A stretch of DNA of 64,000 nt from Sistotremastrum niveocremeum HHB9708 (GCA_001630475.1 KV419439.1:107155-171154); one strand, 5' to 3'; shown: positions 26,339 to 39,380, counted from the first letter of the stretch. Notes: generated by a model not told the origin, from the letters alone. Numbers and translations: made by a program.

Positions 26339-29300
26339 CTAGACTTTCAGTCCCGGTATTTGCCGATCACCCACGCGACGCCACATTTTGGCGTACAAAC
26401 TGAAATAATTCGTCGAATAAGTATGCTCAAACGAAACCTCTACATACCTTTCCGGATTCTTGAGTAATATCTGAGGGTCGTCGAACTCCATGATCTGTCC
26501 TTCCTGAAGCACCATCACTCGATCATAATGGAGCGTCGATTTCAGTCGGTGGGCGATAGCGATGATCGTTGCTTCTCGGAGGTCTTCTTGAATGATCGTT
26601 TGTATCTAGATCAAGGTTCAGGATGGCTATCTCGCTAAATACGTAAAGTAATCAAACTTGTTCGTCCAATTCATGGGACATATGAGAAGTTGCTTCGTCG
26701 AGAATAATAATCCGACTACGACGAAGCACCTAGAGTTATACAGAGCATATCGTCAAAGAAGCACTCTGAAGGTGTTAAAACTTACCGCACGAGCAAGAGC
26801 CAGAAGCTGTCTTTCCCCCGCGCTGAGTGATCCTTGAGCGCTTATCTGGGTTTCCAAGTTTTGAATTGGACCCTGTTGATTCGAGTTTGAGGTAACAAGA
26901 TGACACCGTTTCAGGATCTCCCAGCAATCATGATCTGAAACCTCCGCAAGAGGGTCCAGGTTGTCACGAACACTTCCTGAGAACATGGATACGTCTTGGC
27001 TGACAAGCGTCTAAGTGATAATGCATATGAGCGCATGTTAGTAGCGGTCATCATACTAATACTGTAACAGGATGGAATACTTACCACACTGTTCCGTAAT
27101 CGTTCGAGGCTGATTTTCGAGATGTCGATCCCATCCATACTACATCGTGACTGTCAGTCGATAAACGAGGGATTGAAAGCCGCCCTTACGTTATGCTTCC
27201 CTTTGCAGCCTCGACGATCCGTAAGAACGATAGCGCCAACGTAGACTTGCCGGACCCCGTCCGCCCCACCTAAATAAATCAGGACTGTACATAAGTTAGT
27301 TTAAGATAGACGTACCAACGCCACTTTCTCGCCTCCACGAAGTCGGAAATTAATATCTTTCAAAGCAGGGCTTGCTTCTGGAGAGTAAGAGACTGTCAGG
27401 CCCTCTACACTTATTTCTCCCGAGCTCGATGGCCAGTAGGCTGGTGGATCAGAACCATGGGCCTCGCGTTCTTGCTCTACGTGAAGATACTCTGCGACAC
27501 GTTCCACTGCGTTGAAATCAAGTTCAACCTGAGCCCCCACCCTGTGGTGCATTGATTAATAAACGAAGTGAACACGAAGATAGCACTTGCTTGACAAGTT
27601 GTCTAGAGGCCTCGGCAAATATTCCTGCCTGGACAATCACCAAAGCCGCAAGGCTATCTGGTAGAGCAGCCCATAACGCAAAGAAGGTTGTCGCGAATAC
27701 GATGATGGATCCTAACCCTAATCTGTCTCAGTAAATCGGGTGAGTCATTGAAGGTGAGCTCTTACAATCGTATCGGAAGCGAAGCCAACCACTAACTTGC
27801 CACTACAGGACTGATCTCAGTTCCCATGGGACGATATGATCGTAAACGTGCACGTACGTAGACATGGTCGAAGTTCTGAAATTTGTCTACTTTCTTGTAG
27901 AATTCTTCCTGATAACGAAATTCCATTGCGAAGGCTCTGATGTGACTGAGCCCACGGAGAAGTTCGTCGAAGCCCGAGAACGCGGGAGAAAGTGACAATG
28001 ATTCTAATCGACGTAGATCTCGTGACGTCTTGATGAACCCTGGAGCGTAATAGACGTAGAGCGAGGCAATGAAAAGCGCAGCTGGAGAAAATAGAGGAAG
28101 AAGAGCGATGATCACCCCGAAAGAAACCAGAAAATTTACAGCTCCCGATAAAGCTGCTCTGGCAGAGCCTTGGATAGCTCCGTCGATCGTTCCTATATCC
28201 GTGGTAAACCGATTCAATACTCTTCCCAGAGGAGTTGTCTATACACAAGTGAGCTTCGAGGCAGGGAGAACTGAGCCCAACAAACGTACGTCAAAGAAGC
28301 TCACAGGAGCCCTCGTGAGTCTCGTCAGCATGCGCATGAAAAGCGTTCGGGATGCGCGTAGACTAGCATAATAACCGAGCGCGATATACAGGAGTAGCAT
28401 GAGCGCAGAAGATAGGGATATGATGAGATATAAGAGGAGCCAAGGAGACACATCCTTATTAGGAGAAGGTAGATTCACGCCAGCCTGTGACACGAGGACC
28501 GTCATTCTGAGGTAACGAATGCCTGTGACCATCTGTTCGTATGCTTCTCCCCATTTTGCTAGGAAAAACTGAAGACCACTTTCGTTAGAATTTCAACATG
28601 TCATAGATCGAAACGTCTCACTTGTTCGCCGAAAGCCATTCCCCGAATCAACAGCACCAGGATAAAACTGAGAATCCAAGCTGGCCACCCGGCCGCTCGA
28701 ATGTAAAGGAGATAAGTAGACAGTGATACACGACCTTCGGCCCGGCTTTCTGCTTTAGTGATTCGTCCATCCACCTCATGTTCTGCCACATTATGCTGAG
28801 GATCCTCGGTTTCTAGTTGTGTGTCCTCGGACTTTTCCGGATCCCTTTCCTGATTAGTAACGAATGCCTGCAAATCCCCTGTCCGACGCATTTCTGCAAC
28901 CCATCCCTGTCTACTAATTCGACCTCTCTCCATTTCAACGAGATATGATGCACGTGGAAGGCATAGATCAACGTGGTGAGTTACTAAGATAATCGTTCTG
29001 CCAGTCGCCAAGTCGCCGCACAACGCGTTTTCGTAGATATGCTGAGCAGTATGAATATCAACCGCTGCTAATCTGAGTAATAGAGGGAGTGAAATGAGAA
29101 AAACCAGACATGTCCTGTGAGGTGATTAGACCAAAAGAACTTACGGATCATCTAGTAATAAAGTCTGAACTGAACTGGTCAATAAATAGCATCTATCGAG
29201 TAAACAATGGAACGAACCTGGGCTTCAGAGTAGAAAGCTCGTGCCAGTGCAACACGTGCTTTTTGACCGCCACTCAACGTCACGCCTCGATCGCCAATCT

Positions 29301-32166
29301 CTGCGAGGGCATCAAACTAAGTACATATTACGTAATTGCGGGGTTACCGGTTTTGTCTCCCGCTTCGAAAATTCTCAGATCCTGTAAAAGGGCACAAGCC
29401 GCGAGAACAGCATCGTATCTTTCCTGGTCAAACCCTCTCGGAGACCCAAAAACTATATTCTCCCGGATAGTGGCATGTTCCAAGAAGGGGTGTTGAGCAC
29501 AATATGCTACGGCATGGTTACTCTTCTGAAGATGGATGCTGCCGGTTACCAATCTCATTTCTACACAGTGTGAGAAGGATTGGACGCATGGAATAGAATG
29601 ATATACCTCCGAGTAGTGCGCGCAGAAGAGCCGTCTGGAAGAGTAAGAATGTTCAATTGATAGCCGTAGCGTGAAAGGGTCCCAGCCGATGCATACCTTT
29701 CCAGAGCCAGTTCCGCCGCTGACAAGTGTTAAGCCCTTAGGGAACTCAACAGTAAGATTAAGCTGAAACTCAGGCGAGCCATCGGCGACGTCTGATTTTG
29801 CATGCCATCCTACAACAGCGTCTTCGAAGCCCACTTTGTCCTTGTCCGAATGGACAGTTCGTTTCAAGGAGGACACCCAAGACTCCACTTCTTCTTCTTG
29901 CATGTATTTTTGAATGCGCTGCATGCTCACGTATGCTACGGATGTACGTCAGAAAATGCACCAAATCCCTAAGAAGCCATTACCATGGAGCAGAGCGAAT
30001 ATCTGATCCGGAAGGGAGCGCATCGGTTCCTGTAGTTGAGCGAAGAGCGCGAGTGAAGTGAAGGCCTTGGACACCGTCAAAGGTTGCCGAGCAATCACCG
30101 TGTATGATACAAAGGCAACCAACGCAACCGCGGAAGGAACCCATGTCCTACAGGTTATGTCAGAATGCAAGGCTCTAACTGTAATCGTCGAGTTGGGCTC
30201 ACCACATAAATGATATAATCGTGTCAACAATGTTTTCCTTGACTCTCCAAGCCAGTTCCGCTTCACGCTTTTTCTCGATATTGATGGCCCATCGTGTTTC
30301 TATGTAATCGGTTTAGAACGAAAATATAGGCATATCCGGGCAAGTTCGTACCCCAGCCGTAGTACTTGAGAAAGCGGATGTTCTGGAATAGTTCATTGAT
30401 CGCATTCATACGAGCGTCCTTGAGGCGCCATTGTGTCCGAGTTATCTATCCGATCGTCATCTCAGTCGCGTTCGAAAGGCTTGGAGAGAAGCGGGGAACC
30501 TTGATATTCCACTGCGCCAGAGGATACGACAGTCCGCATGCTACCAGAAGTACAGCGGCCCCAACGAAAGCACTCCATCCCAAGATTCTTTTAAAAGTTA
30601 GCCGATTCTTATAAGGCGAATATGACGTCACTTACTGATAAAGAAAAATCAGAGCCAGGACAAGTCGAACAGGAGCTCCAAATAAGTTGGCGAATTCCCA
30701 GAACCTATGGGACACCGCGTATGCATCACCCCTTCCGAAATCGGCATTCAAGACGCATCCTATGGTAATCATAAAAAATACTGACTGCATGATATTGACG
30801 ACTTTGCCGAGATCAGCAGGAGCGTCTTCATCCGTATCCAATGATTGACCGCTGAGGTCCAATCTATTTAGTGCCTTATAGTGTATGGCGCAGAACAGTT
30901 GTCCCCGAGCTCTTTCGTAGCAGCGACGAGAATGATAGTTCTGAAACAGATCCGCTTGAGCAAAGGATATATGAGCCACGAAGGTTAAAAGAGTGTAGAG
31001 GTACGCGGCCGATGTGTCTTGAACCGTGGAGTCTCCGATTATCGCGAGGATCCGGTTTAATGCATATGGAGGTACAAAGCCTGCAATCAAATTATTAGGG
31101 AGGAAACGATCGGCAATATAAGAGACATGCCAACAACAACGACCCATAGTTTCAGAATGACGACAAGGATCAGATCAAGCGAATTGGAAGTAATCAAGAA
31201 CCACAGTAGACTTTTCTCCGGATATCTGTCAGAGTTTAAGAAATACCGAGGGAAGGGACCGAATGAATATCATACTGTTTTCGATACTGGAGTTGCTTTT
31301 CGAACAATATTTTCTGCTGAAAATACGGGGAAAGCTTCCAGACGTCGTCTTCATTGATAGTTCGGTGCGATCCTAATGTGATGATGGGGTTCACAAACGT
31401 CCAGAGACACCATTGCCAAAGACTGGCTGTGTCTTCGGGATTAGGGTATCTCTCATTGGGAATGGACGGAGAGGTTCGGAAAGATTTGTTGGTCTTTTGC
31501 ATAGGAAGCATTCCCGTGATACATATAACGATAAACGAAAGGATTGCGAGTGCCGAGCTGAGGGGCAACGAAGGCATGGCGGCTTTGCCTGTCCATTTTT
31601 CGTGAAAGAGTCCCAAGGAGGAAATGAAAGTCGCCAATGAAACCCAAATAAGTCTGAGGGAGGCTGAAGATAGGGACGTTGAAGTGAGATATGATGAAAT
31701 TACGATCTGGAAAAGAAATGAACACGAGCATGGGACGGAAGATGAAAAATCCCGGCACCCAAATTAAAACGGTAAGCCACGAGAGGGAGAGGTGTGTGAT
31801 ATTTAGTGATCCTAAGCGTAGCTGCTCTGTTGTGAATTCTATTCCTAAGAGCAACAGTGTCGCCGTGTTGGTCCAAGTGACTGCGATCAACAGCTTCGGG
31901 GTTCGGGCCGGCTGTAGTTGGTCTGACAGTTCAAAATGAGGCTCGGTGAGAACATCCTCTGGGGTTATGAACTGGCGGAAGGGATAGGAGAGGGCAATCC
32001 ACAGTCTTCGTATAATTGGTACTCTCAGAAGGTGTTCGAATCCCTTGTGAATGAGGATCACGACGGCTGACAATAAAGGTAGCGCCAGCAGAGCGAGTTG
32101 TTGCAATTTGGGATTCGTTCCCATACCTATGAAAGGTTCAATAGCATGGTTTTCATCATGGCCCAT
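26339..32166 (-). CDS. ABCC (MRP-type) full ABC transporter with N-terminal TMD0
   Basis: A long multi-exon gene, start ATG 32166, stop at 26339, about twenty short introns. The N-terminus has several hydrophobic helices ahead of the core (TMD0 plus linker), then TMD1-NBD1-TMD2-NBD2. NBD1 has Walker A SGGTGSGK (~29,700), signature LSGGQKAR (~29,260), Walker B TLLLDDPLAAVD and H-loop VTHHVD. NBD2 has Walker A GRTGSGKS (~27,260), signature LSAGERQ (~26,820), Walker B IIILDEATSH and H-loop IAHRL. Asp instead of Glu after Walker B in NBD1 is normal for ABCC and implies asymmetric ATP hydrolysis. Related proteins (Ycf1, Bpt1, Yor1) export glutathione conjugates, metals or drugs, often into the vacuole; the substrate cannot be read here. 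Individual exon ends, especially near 31,640-31,730, were only partly resolved. Confidence 0.95.
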
Positions 32167-32627
32167 CAATTGCGCCTTGAAAATCGCACGGATCTTTTAG
32201 GCAGCTAACTGGCGTTTGCGTTGAGTGAGACCAAAGGTTCAAAGTCGCTGCCACGTTGCCTTTGCCGAGCAGGGACCGACGGCTGAACAAACCGAAAACG
32301 CCGAATTGGGTCGATTCTGTACGCCGAGCCGGGCGTCTATTCGCAAGCCCGAGGCATCACAATGCGACGACCAGCCGTTTGTACCATCGTGGGATGTTTG
32401 CTCTCATGAAATATTGATCGCCTTGCCAACAGCAGCCAGTACGCCGACCTCGCAATTCTCAACTTTTGCGCAGATAATTGAATCGAGGCTGTTGAGCTGA
32501 ACACTCCAGTACTAGTCCGCGGGGTTGACTGAAGTGTGCATGGGTGAAGGGTCATCGTGTCCTGGACATCATATCCGACATCCAATCCAAAATTGTTACA
32601 CCCACGACTCCTCACAAGTTCTCGAGA
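32167..32627. promoter_or_regulatory. Divergent promoter region, ABC transporter / F-box gene
   Basis: 460 bases separate the start codons of two divergently transcribed genes, so this should contain both promoters. No regulatory motif was recognised with confidence. Confidence 0.45.
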
Positions 32628-34462
32628 ATGAAAGGCCCCACTTTTCCATTCGTACATCATTTGCGGAGCGCTTCCCACATGAAACGCGAAACTCCAGAGA
32701 CTGAGACGATCAGCTTTACCGAGTATGATGTTGACTTGGATTATGTATGTGCCTGAGTATCATTCTCTTGAAAAAGTCGAATTTGATGAACGATCAAAAT
32801 CCAGGTTGAGGCAGAAGCCGCAGAACACTTGAACGAAAGCCATCGTCCAGGAGGATCACCTATGATCACCCCGATTCTTCGTCTCCCACCTGAACTCATA
32901 GCCAACATCTTCCGTCATTTTCTGGCGCTAGTACTCCAACAATCAGATGTCCGGGATGTTTTCTGCCAACTGGTGGTCGTGGCTCATTTGTGCGTCCTCA
33001 GCAGACTAAATATTCGTGATACGCTTTGCTAATACCACATAGATGCCGATATCTTCGGGAAGTCGCTCTTGACGTGCCAGATCTATGGATCTACGTTGAC
33101 GGGCTTTGGACTCCCGAGATCTTGGATGAAATCCTCCCTCGTTCCAGAAACGTCCCGCTAATCATGGTCGTCGATTTCGAGCATGCGAGAGTCGATGGTG
33201 ACTCATCGGACAGTGATCATAGTACAAGTCACCTGTCGCGACTCTCTCGTCGAGCTCAGAAGCGCAAAGTCAACGACACACCCATGGCCGAACAGAACAT
33301 TCGAAAATCTATCGCTAAAATTGGAGCTCTTCATATGAAGGGTTTCGTACATTCAAAGCATCCTACCATGAACTTTTCTCCCCTGCCCATCAAGGACGCT
33401 AATCTCCTGGAACTCCTATACATCTCAACGCCCAATCTGACCATCCCTATCGACATCGAGAACGCGCCTCCCAAATTACGTAATATTCATTTGGACCACG
33501 TGGACATCCGATCTACGTTCCCCATCTTCAAAAATGTGACGACGCTCGCGCTGTTGGAAGGGCCCATGACAGCCATTCGATTATCCGAACTACTCGATGT
33601 CATCTCAGGAAGCCCTAATATCGAATCTTTGTCGGTGTGGCGTTGTCCTGAGATGACAGGAGAAGAAAAGCCCGATATCCTTGCCAGGACCGTAAACTGC
33701 AAACGTTTATCCAAACTCGATTTGCGGAAGTGGAAGGACCCACAAGTCGAATGTTTCCTCGCCGCTACACGGTTCGAATCACTATCCGAAATCCATCTCA
33801 ACTACCCCTTCATTCCCGGGTTCTCTGCAGTGAGACCCTTCCCTAGGGCGCCGTCATCTTTCCATGATGTATTACAACTTGGGGATACGCTCTCAATTGC
33901 CACAGCTCTTAGCAGAGTGATAACATTGGAGCAGAGCGTGATGATGGATTCCGACATAGCTTGCCCATTTTTCCTCGAAGCATCGAACCCGGATAGTGGC
34001 CGTCGAGAATTCGAGATATCTATTGATCTCACTCTCGGGGATCTTTCCCGAAGCTTTCCTGTCGACAACCTTCGTCACTTATACCTATGCCTTCCACAAC
34101 ACATCCCCGCCGAAGAGATCTTCGTGACACTATTCGTATCATGCGTGTCGTTGATATCTCTTCGCATCGATCGCTGTGATGCAAGGCGGATCGTCACGGT
34201 CTTAGGCAGTCAGCCAGACTTATGTCCTTGCCTGCAACGCCTTGAGATCTGGTATTCATCGGTGGACCTCAACGCGCTTCTCCAAATGCTGCGCGATCGG
34301 AAGCCTTTCAATCCTTTGACTTCCTTAGATCTCAATCACATTGAAGCGTTAGGGGGAGCGACCACCATTGAAGAACTTAGGGCTGAGATTCAAGATATCG
34401 CAGTCGCCCCTCACTCGATTTTGGATGGTATCGAAGCCTCTCAGCGTCCAAGGGCAAGGTAG
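32628..34462 (+). CDS. F-box protein with C-terminal LRR-like region
   Basis: Exons 32628-32744, 32805-32989 and 33043-34462 give 573 residues. The F-box lies at residues ~65-120: ILRLPPELIANIFRHF followed by LCRYLREVALDVPDLWIYVD, the usual fungal F-box tail. A long region with irregular leucine-rich spacing follows (for example LLELLYISTPNLTIPIDIEN, RLSKLDLRKWKD, LYLCLPQHIPAEEIF, LQRLEIWYSSVDL). Such proteins are expected to be substrate receptors of SCF ubiquitin ligases; the target is unknown. ATG 32628 is the first in-frame start. A second at 32,862, just ahead of the F-box, could also be used. Confidence 0.88.
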
Positions 34463-35201
34463 TTTGCAGGAGGAAGTCCAGTTGAAACTCGTAAACATGA
34501 TGACTCTCTACCGTATATCGCGGTCTCGAATCTTTCTCTCTCGCTCTCTAGCCATAGGTACAACTTTGCTACGTCATTGTTCTCGTCTTATGTCAACACT
34601 GTATCATTCTCTCACCGGATCTCGCTACATGGACTTCTTTGCTTATGTGTCTGAAACACGCGCTCAGGCCGGCCTCTCATTACTGCTTTCGTTCAATTTC
34701 TCGGATTTTCCCCTGCCTTTTGCCAAGCATAAGCGAAATAGAATAAGCCAAGGGTGCTTCTCAGTGTTCTACAGGGACTGCTCGTGTGACCTCCATAGAC
34801 TGAACCTCCACAAACGTTATTTCGGATGCTTAAAACTGAATTGAACATAGGCGCCGAAGAGCGTCCTCCCGATCACCCGGAGCTAACCTTATCTAATCTA
34901 TTAGACCGCAAGACAGAAGGACTCCCGCGAAGGCACAGCGGAATGGCACGTTGCTTGGAAATGGGGTAATCCCTTCACCTAAAGCTCGATTTGACCTCCT
35001 AAACCCTGCTTCTCGAAAGGTATTCCGCGGAAGATCTACCCGTGTACTAATCTTTGGCCCACGGTTGACTACTTAGGCTGTTATCGTGCATGCATTTTAT
35101 CTGAACACATGATGGGTAGCCCCTAGTACTCCTATTTGAAGATGATAAAAAGAGACCTTGGACGAGTCGAAGGGGTCGAACGGCACCCATAGTCCTTCAA
35201 C
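34463..35201. other. Intergenic region
   Basis: 740 bases. The plus-strand ORF 34,368-34,844 overlaps the F-box gene end and has no family resemblance. Nothing else was recognised; it holds the promoter of the Rieske oxygenase gene. Confidence 0.4.
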
Positions 35202-36921
35202 ATGGAAACTGCACTCACCTGGCTCACCGGAACTCAGCAGAACTCGTCGTCCTCAGCTCCTGCCTCCGTGCGCCTCTTCGGAGGCCTCAACCGATGGACA
35301 GACTCGTTCACGAAGGGTCCAAAGTCTACCCAGTCGTCATTGTCCTCATTCTGGAACCGATCTGAGGAGGTATACGAACTCGAGAGACGTGCCATCTTCA
35401 GCAAGGTCTGGCTCCTGGTTTGTCATAAAGCTCGGTTGCAGAACATTGGCGACTACGCGTCATTCGAGATAGCGGGATTTCCGTTCTTCCTCGTCAAAGA
35501 TAAGGAAGGAAATATCGTGAGTACTCGTGCATACATACCCTTCAGACATTCTCCACTAATATTTCCCGCTCAAAGAACGCTTTTCACAATGTTTGTCGTC
35601 ATAGAGCTTTTCCAATCGTCACGAAAGAGAGCGGCAATGCTCCTATCCTAGGTGAAAGGTTTCCTCCGAGCTTGCATACTTATCTCTCGCTAAGCGAGTA
35701 CGGATCAGGCTGTCGCTATCATGGCTGGAGTTATTCCCATTCTGGCTCTTTAATTAAGGCACCCAAGTTCGACGAGGTCCCAGCTTTCGATAAATCGACT
35801 CAAAGCCTTTTTCCGATTCATGTGCATGTTAATGAACATGGGTTCGTGTTCGTGAACTTCGACGCGGCCGAGACTCCGATTAGCTACGAAGAACATTTCC
35901 GAGGAATCGAAACAGTGAGTCATTCAGCAGGGTAAAGTTGCGAAACTAATCAGTGTACAGCAATGGATATCATTTAACGAATCAGAATATAATTATCTGT
36001 GGTCTTGGAGTCTAGAGGGTGATTTTCATTGGGTGAGTAATATGGTCCCCTTTTAATCAGGACTTACAGTGACGCTGAACCGATCAGTCTACATTCATGG
36101 ATGGATATCAAGAGTGCTATCAGTAAGCGAGCCAACTGATGGTGGTATAGCCTTCTGATTTTGCTCAGTTGCCGAGTTGCGCATCCTGGATTTGCTCAAA
36201 CGCTCGAGTTGGAAACATATACAGTTTCTCCCGGAAGCAATTTTGCGAGTCATCAAGTACAGCAGAAAGGCTCCGCAGAACCAAAGGAAGATGGCGCTGA
36301 GAAGACCGGAACTGAATCCCCCAGCTTTACATTCGTATTTCCGAATGGAGGAGTGACAGTGAGTGAAGAGCTTTAATACTGGATTATATTGAATGTTTTA
36401 TTCGCAGATCACTTCCGGAATTTGGTATATGATGCGATGTGTCCCTGTGGGCGCTCATAAGACACGGCTTGAATATGACGTATACGGCCGCAAGGATGTG
36501 CCTGAAGAACGCATCCGGGAGGCCTATAAATTCTTTGAGCAAGTCGAACGGGAAGATTGGGATTTGTACGTTATTCTCTCTCTTATCAGATTAATCTCTC
36601 TGTGATGAAGAATATCTGTAGATGCCAGAAAACTCAGAAGAACCTCAATGTCGGCATATATGATCGTGGATTTTTGCACCCTCAGCGAGAAAATGGGGTG
36701 CTTTACTATCAGAGTCTTATTCGTGATATGGTGATGGAGCACTTCGAAGCCGAGTTAGAGAAAGGAGAAAAGATATTCCCGGCCCATCCGAAGTAAGCAT
36801 TCGATCAGGCTGGTCATTGCTGGATAGTGTCTAACTTTGTTCGATTAGGGGACCACAGGGTGGCTGTAACAGAGATTCTGATCTGGTTTGTAAGACCTTG
36901 AGCGCAAAGCTTGACTGGTAA
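35202..36921 (+). CDS. Rieske-type mononuclear iron oxygenase (choline monooxygenase-like)
   Basis: Nine exons: 35202-35516, 35576-35651, 35709-35914, 35961-36032, 36088-36122, 36169-36358, 36408-36565, 36622-36792 and 36849-36921 (431 residues). Rieske [2Fe-2S] ligands are CRH in NVCRHRAFPIV and CRYH in GCRYHGWSY, i.e. C-x-H and C-x2-H. The mononuclear iron motif spans exons 5 and 6: GYQECYHCRVAHPGF gives E-x2-H-x4-H. The C-terminus DSDLVCKTLSAKLDW matches the end of fungal homologues, which supports the last small exon rather than the in-frame TAA in the intron. The family hydroxylates aromatic or quaternary-ammonium substrates using an external reductase; plant choline monooxygenase makes betaine aldehyde. 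The substrate here is not determinable, and no reductase gene lies nearby. Confidence 0.93.
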
Positions 36922-37214
36922 TATTTAGTGTTCGGTCCGTAAGCTATGCTCCCTCGACTGGATCTACTATGATTACTTCTCCTGAATCGGAATCGCGCTC
37001 TCAGACTTTGTTCAGGTCGAGCCAAATAATATGCCCTGCGCAATGTTGTATCTGGAAATACGAGTAGTGCAGTATATCGTCATCGAGAAGGCATCCTGAA
37101 GATCTCGCGGGCGTTCGCATCCAAGGGCGCCGCTAAGGCGGTCGCAATGATTGCTCAGAAGGACTGGTATATAATGCCTCAAAACAAAAGTGAGAGAAAA
37201 TGCAGGGCTACACA
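36922..37214. other. Spacer between the Rieske gene and the duplicated arm
   Basis: About 290 bases with no gene, containing the 3' end of the Rieske oxygenase transcript and running to the edge of the left duplication arm. Confidence 0.35.
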
Positions 37215-37227
37215 TTGAATCTCAAGA

Positions 37228-38544
37228 TCAAATTCTTCCGAGTTGCTCAAGCCGCGCTCTCCCATGATACCAAATGCCTCTGCGTCCTCTAGCATTCGCT
37301 TCCCAACACGCTCGAGAAGTACCCTTCTTGAAATGGTTCACCAGTTTGATGAACGCGACTCTATTGTCGATCGCCTCATATTTAGAAGGTTTATCCTTTG
37401 GCAACTCGACGTCTGGAGCGTCAGATCCCCAACGCCCCAGAGAAGCAGCCACAACGATCATACGAAGCGACGCATGCTTCTTGCAAAACTCTCCCAGTTT
37501 GTCGACCTCGGCGAATTGGAGGCTTGTAGAGTATATTCCGAGGTGTGTCACGCTGGGAAGACGCTCGATGAGGGAGGAGAAGGTAGGAAAATCGATCCAA
37601 ACGAATTCGAGGGCGAGATGTGTGCATTTGGTAAGGATGGAGGGAGTAGGGAGTCCATAAATTTGCACTATGCCGCACTCTGCATCGAACACTGTGACAT
37701 GGGAAGGATAGATATCCCCTGACCAGAATGTGTTGTCATTGTAGCCCGTGGGTGGAGGGCCCTCCCAATTATCGGATCCTAGTCCTACTACGGCTATGTC
37801 TTGAAGAGATGTACAGTGGCTTAGAAGTCCGGTGTCTATCTCCACCGGGGTTTCGAGATATAGATGCTTCACCAGGGGGAACAAGGACTGCTCGGTGGAC
37901 AGTACGGATTGAGCTGTTGACATGAATGAACAGAGTTTCGTGTACTGTACTAAAAGGACCATAGCGGATGGTCCCTTGTCCCCAGGGTCTGCAGCCCCGC
38001 TATATTTTGCGGTTTGTCCCTTGTCCCTTAGCATGTATTTAGACCAATAAATAATAAATATATTCCGAAAAATCACAAAAATATTCTATAGTGTGCAGAA
38101 TCACTACAGACTCACAATAGACATCCATCCGAGCCCCCAACAACCCTAAAAGACAGAGAATATTGCAATTTATTGTATTTTAAGTCGATTATTTACAAGT
38201 TGTCCCTTGTCCCCGACAGTCCGGCCGCATCACCGCAACGTAGTTTTCGCTGTCCCCTGTCCCCACCCGCTCCGCAATGGTCGTTTTAGTACAGTATTTC
38301 ATAATCTTCACGACGGAGTATAGGACTGGTTTAACCCTGCAAATCATGTATTCAGAGTTCATATTGGAGTGCTCAACGTGAGTGGAAGAGAATGGATGAG
38401 GACGGACCATGCTGCGAAACTTTTCGATACCAGGCTGAGATTTAGGCAGGCTTTTGTTCCTCTCTGAGCTGCACATTCGACTATGAGTCTTTGTACGTCG
38501 ATTGCAAGATCGCTGAAGGTCTCTGCGCGAATATTCGTCGACAT
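37228..38544 (-). pseudogene. F-box gene B, left-arm copy, disrupted by a MITE
   Basis: Exon 1 starts at ATG 38544 (MSTNIRAETFSDLAIDVQRL) and ends at a conserved splice after SLVSKSFAAW. Exon 2 continues KPVLYSVVKIMKY and is then interrupted by a 350-bp element at a TA. Reading into the element gives about 30 foreign residues and a stop. On the other side the frame resumes with TKLCSFMSTAQS and stays open to the stop at 37228. The right-arm copy shows the uninterrupted sequence. The remaining exon is intact, so the insertion is probably recent. A truncated N-terminal protein, or one starting at an internal Met (37,923), cannot be excluded. Confidence 0.88.
37945..38294. mobile_element. 350-bp MITE with TA target duplication
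   Basis: The terminal inverted repeats begin CTGTACTAAAA and continue with GACCAT and GCGGA; about 23 of 25 bases match between ends. It is flanked by TA on both sides (37943-37944 and 38295-38296). The undisturbed paralogue reads ATGAAATACACAAAACTC at the same point, giving a clean empty site. TA duplications point to the Tc1/mariner superfamily. Inside, GTCCCTTGTCCC-type motifs occur four times. There is no coding capacity, so it must be mobilised in trans. Confidence 0.92.
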
Positions 38545-38939
38545 GTTGACCGTTTTGACTGTACAGTCGTTTCGCTTACGGGTTGCCGGCCTCGAGTAAC
38601 CGTAAGCGCCCACCATCGGCCTTGATCGGAAGGTGAAATCTGGCGCAAGTCGTCGAGGTCTATAGCAAGTAGCTCAGAAGGCGGAGTTTTGAGCACAGAG
38701 AAACATAGGACGCTCAGTACAAGAATTCAGAAAGAGAATATGAAGTGTTTAATTTTTTGCGAAGGGAGAACACCAGGGGCGGTATCACAATATTACTAGT
38801 ATGCACTACACGCCGTCAATGAAACTGTACACTCGATTGCCAGACTAAAGCCAAAGCCATTCGTGCGCATCATACAGAGAAAAAATCATTGCTATCACCA
38901 GAAATATAAAAGTTTGAAAAAGAATGAGTAACAGACGAG

Positions 38940-39380
38940 AATCCCGACTTCCCTCACCTAGTGGTCCCACTACCCCAATCCCCACGGATCAGGCGTCACC
39001 CCTAAGGATGAGATGGTCCCAGTTCGGCGTTTTCAAGGAGAACCCGTGACTCGTCCACCGGCAGACGGTCTCGCATAGGACAGTCGTCGGCCATGTATCA
39101 GCACCTCCCCACGAAGGCTTGACGGAGTTGAACCTGGGTCGCGACATCCAGTTACTCTGCCCTGTGATACATGGCGTTCTTCCACCTAAGCTACCTCGCC
39201 CGCCGTTAGGGTACATATGTGCAGGAAACCTATAAACAGGTTTTTCGCCTCTTTATGCTATAATTCCCTTGTGTTTGGAGAGGCAGTGCATTCCGGTTTC
39301 CGACATCTGCTTCCGCGATAGTGAACCCAAGTATAGAATTCTAGAACGAAAGGTAGCGCTTTGGTGAAGAGATACTTATT
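38940..39380. other. Hyperconserved spacer block, left-arm copy
   Basis: This spacer between the two duplicated genes is about 97% identical to 58,545-58,960 by hand count, including two 60-base stretches without a difference. It contains a 75-codon minus-strand ORF at 38,989-39,216. See the right-arm entry for motifs. Confidence 0.6.

Noticed and set aside
33487-34078. Minus-strand ORFs inside the F-box/LRR gene
   Set aside because: Shadows of the long plus-strand exon; no independent support.
34368-34844. Plus-strand ORF overlapping the end of the F-box gene
   Set aside because: Different frame from the F-box gene, random composition, no splice partner.
37243-37722. Plus-strand ORF of 159 codons
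   Set aside because: Antisense shadow of F-box gene B, which is supported by its paralogues.
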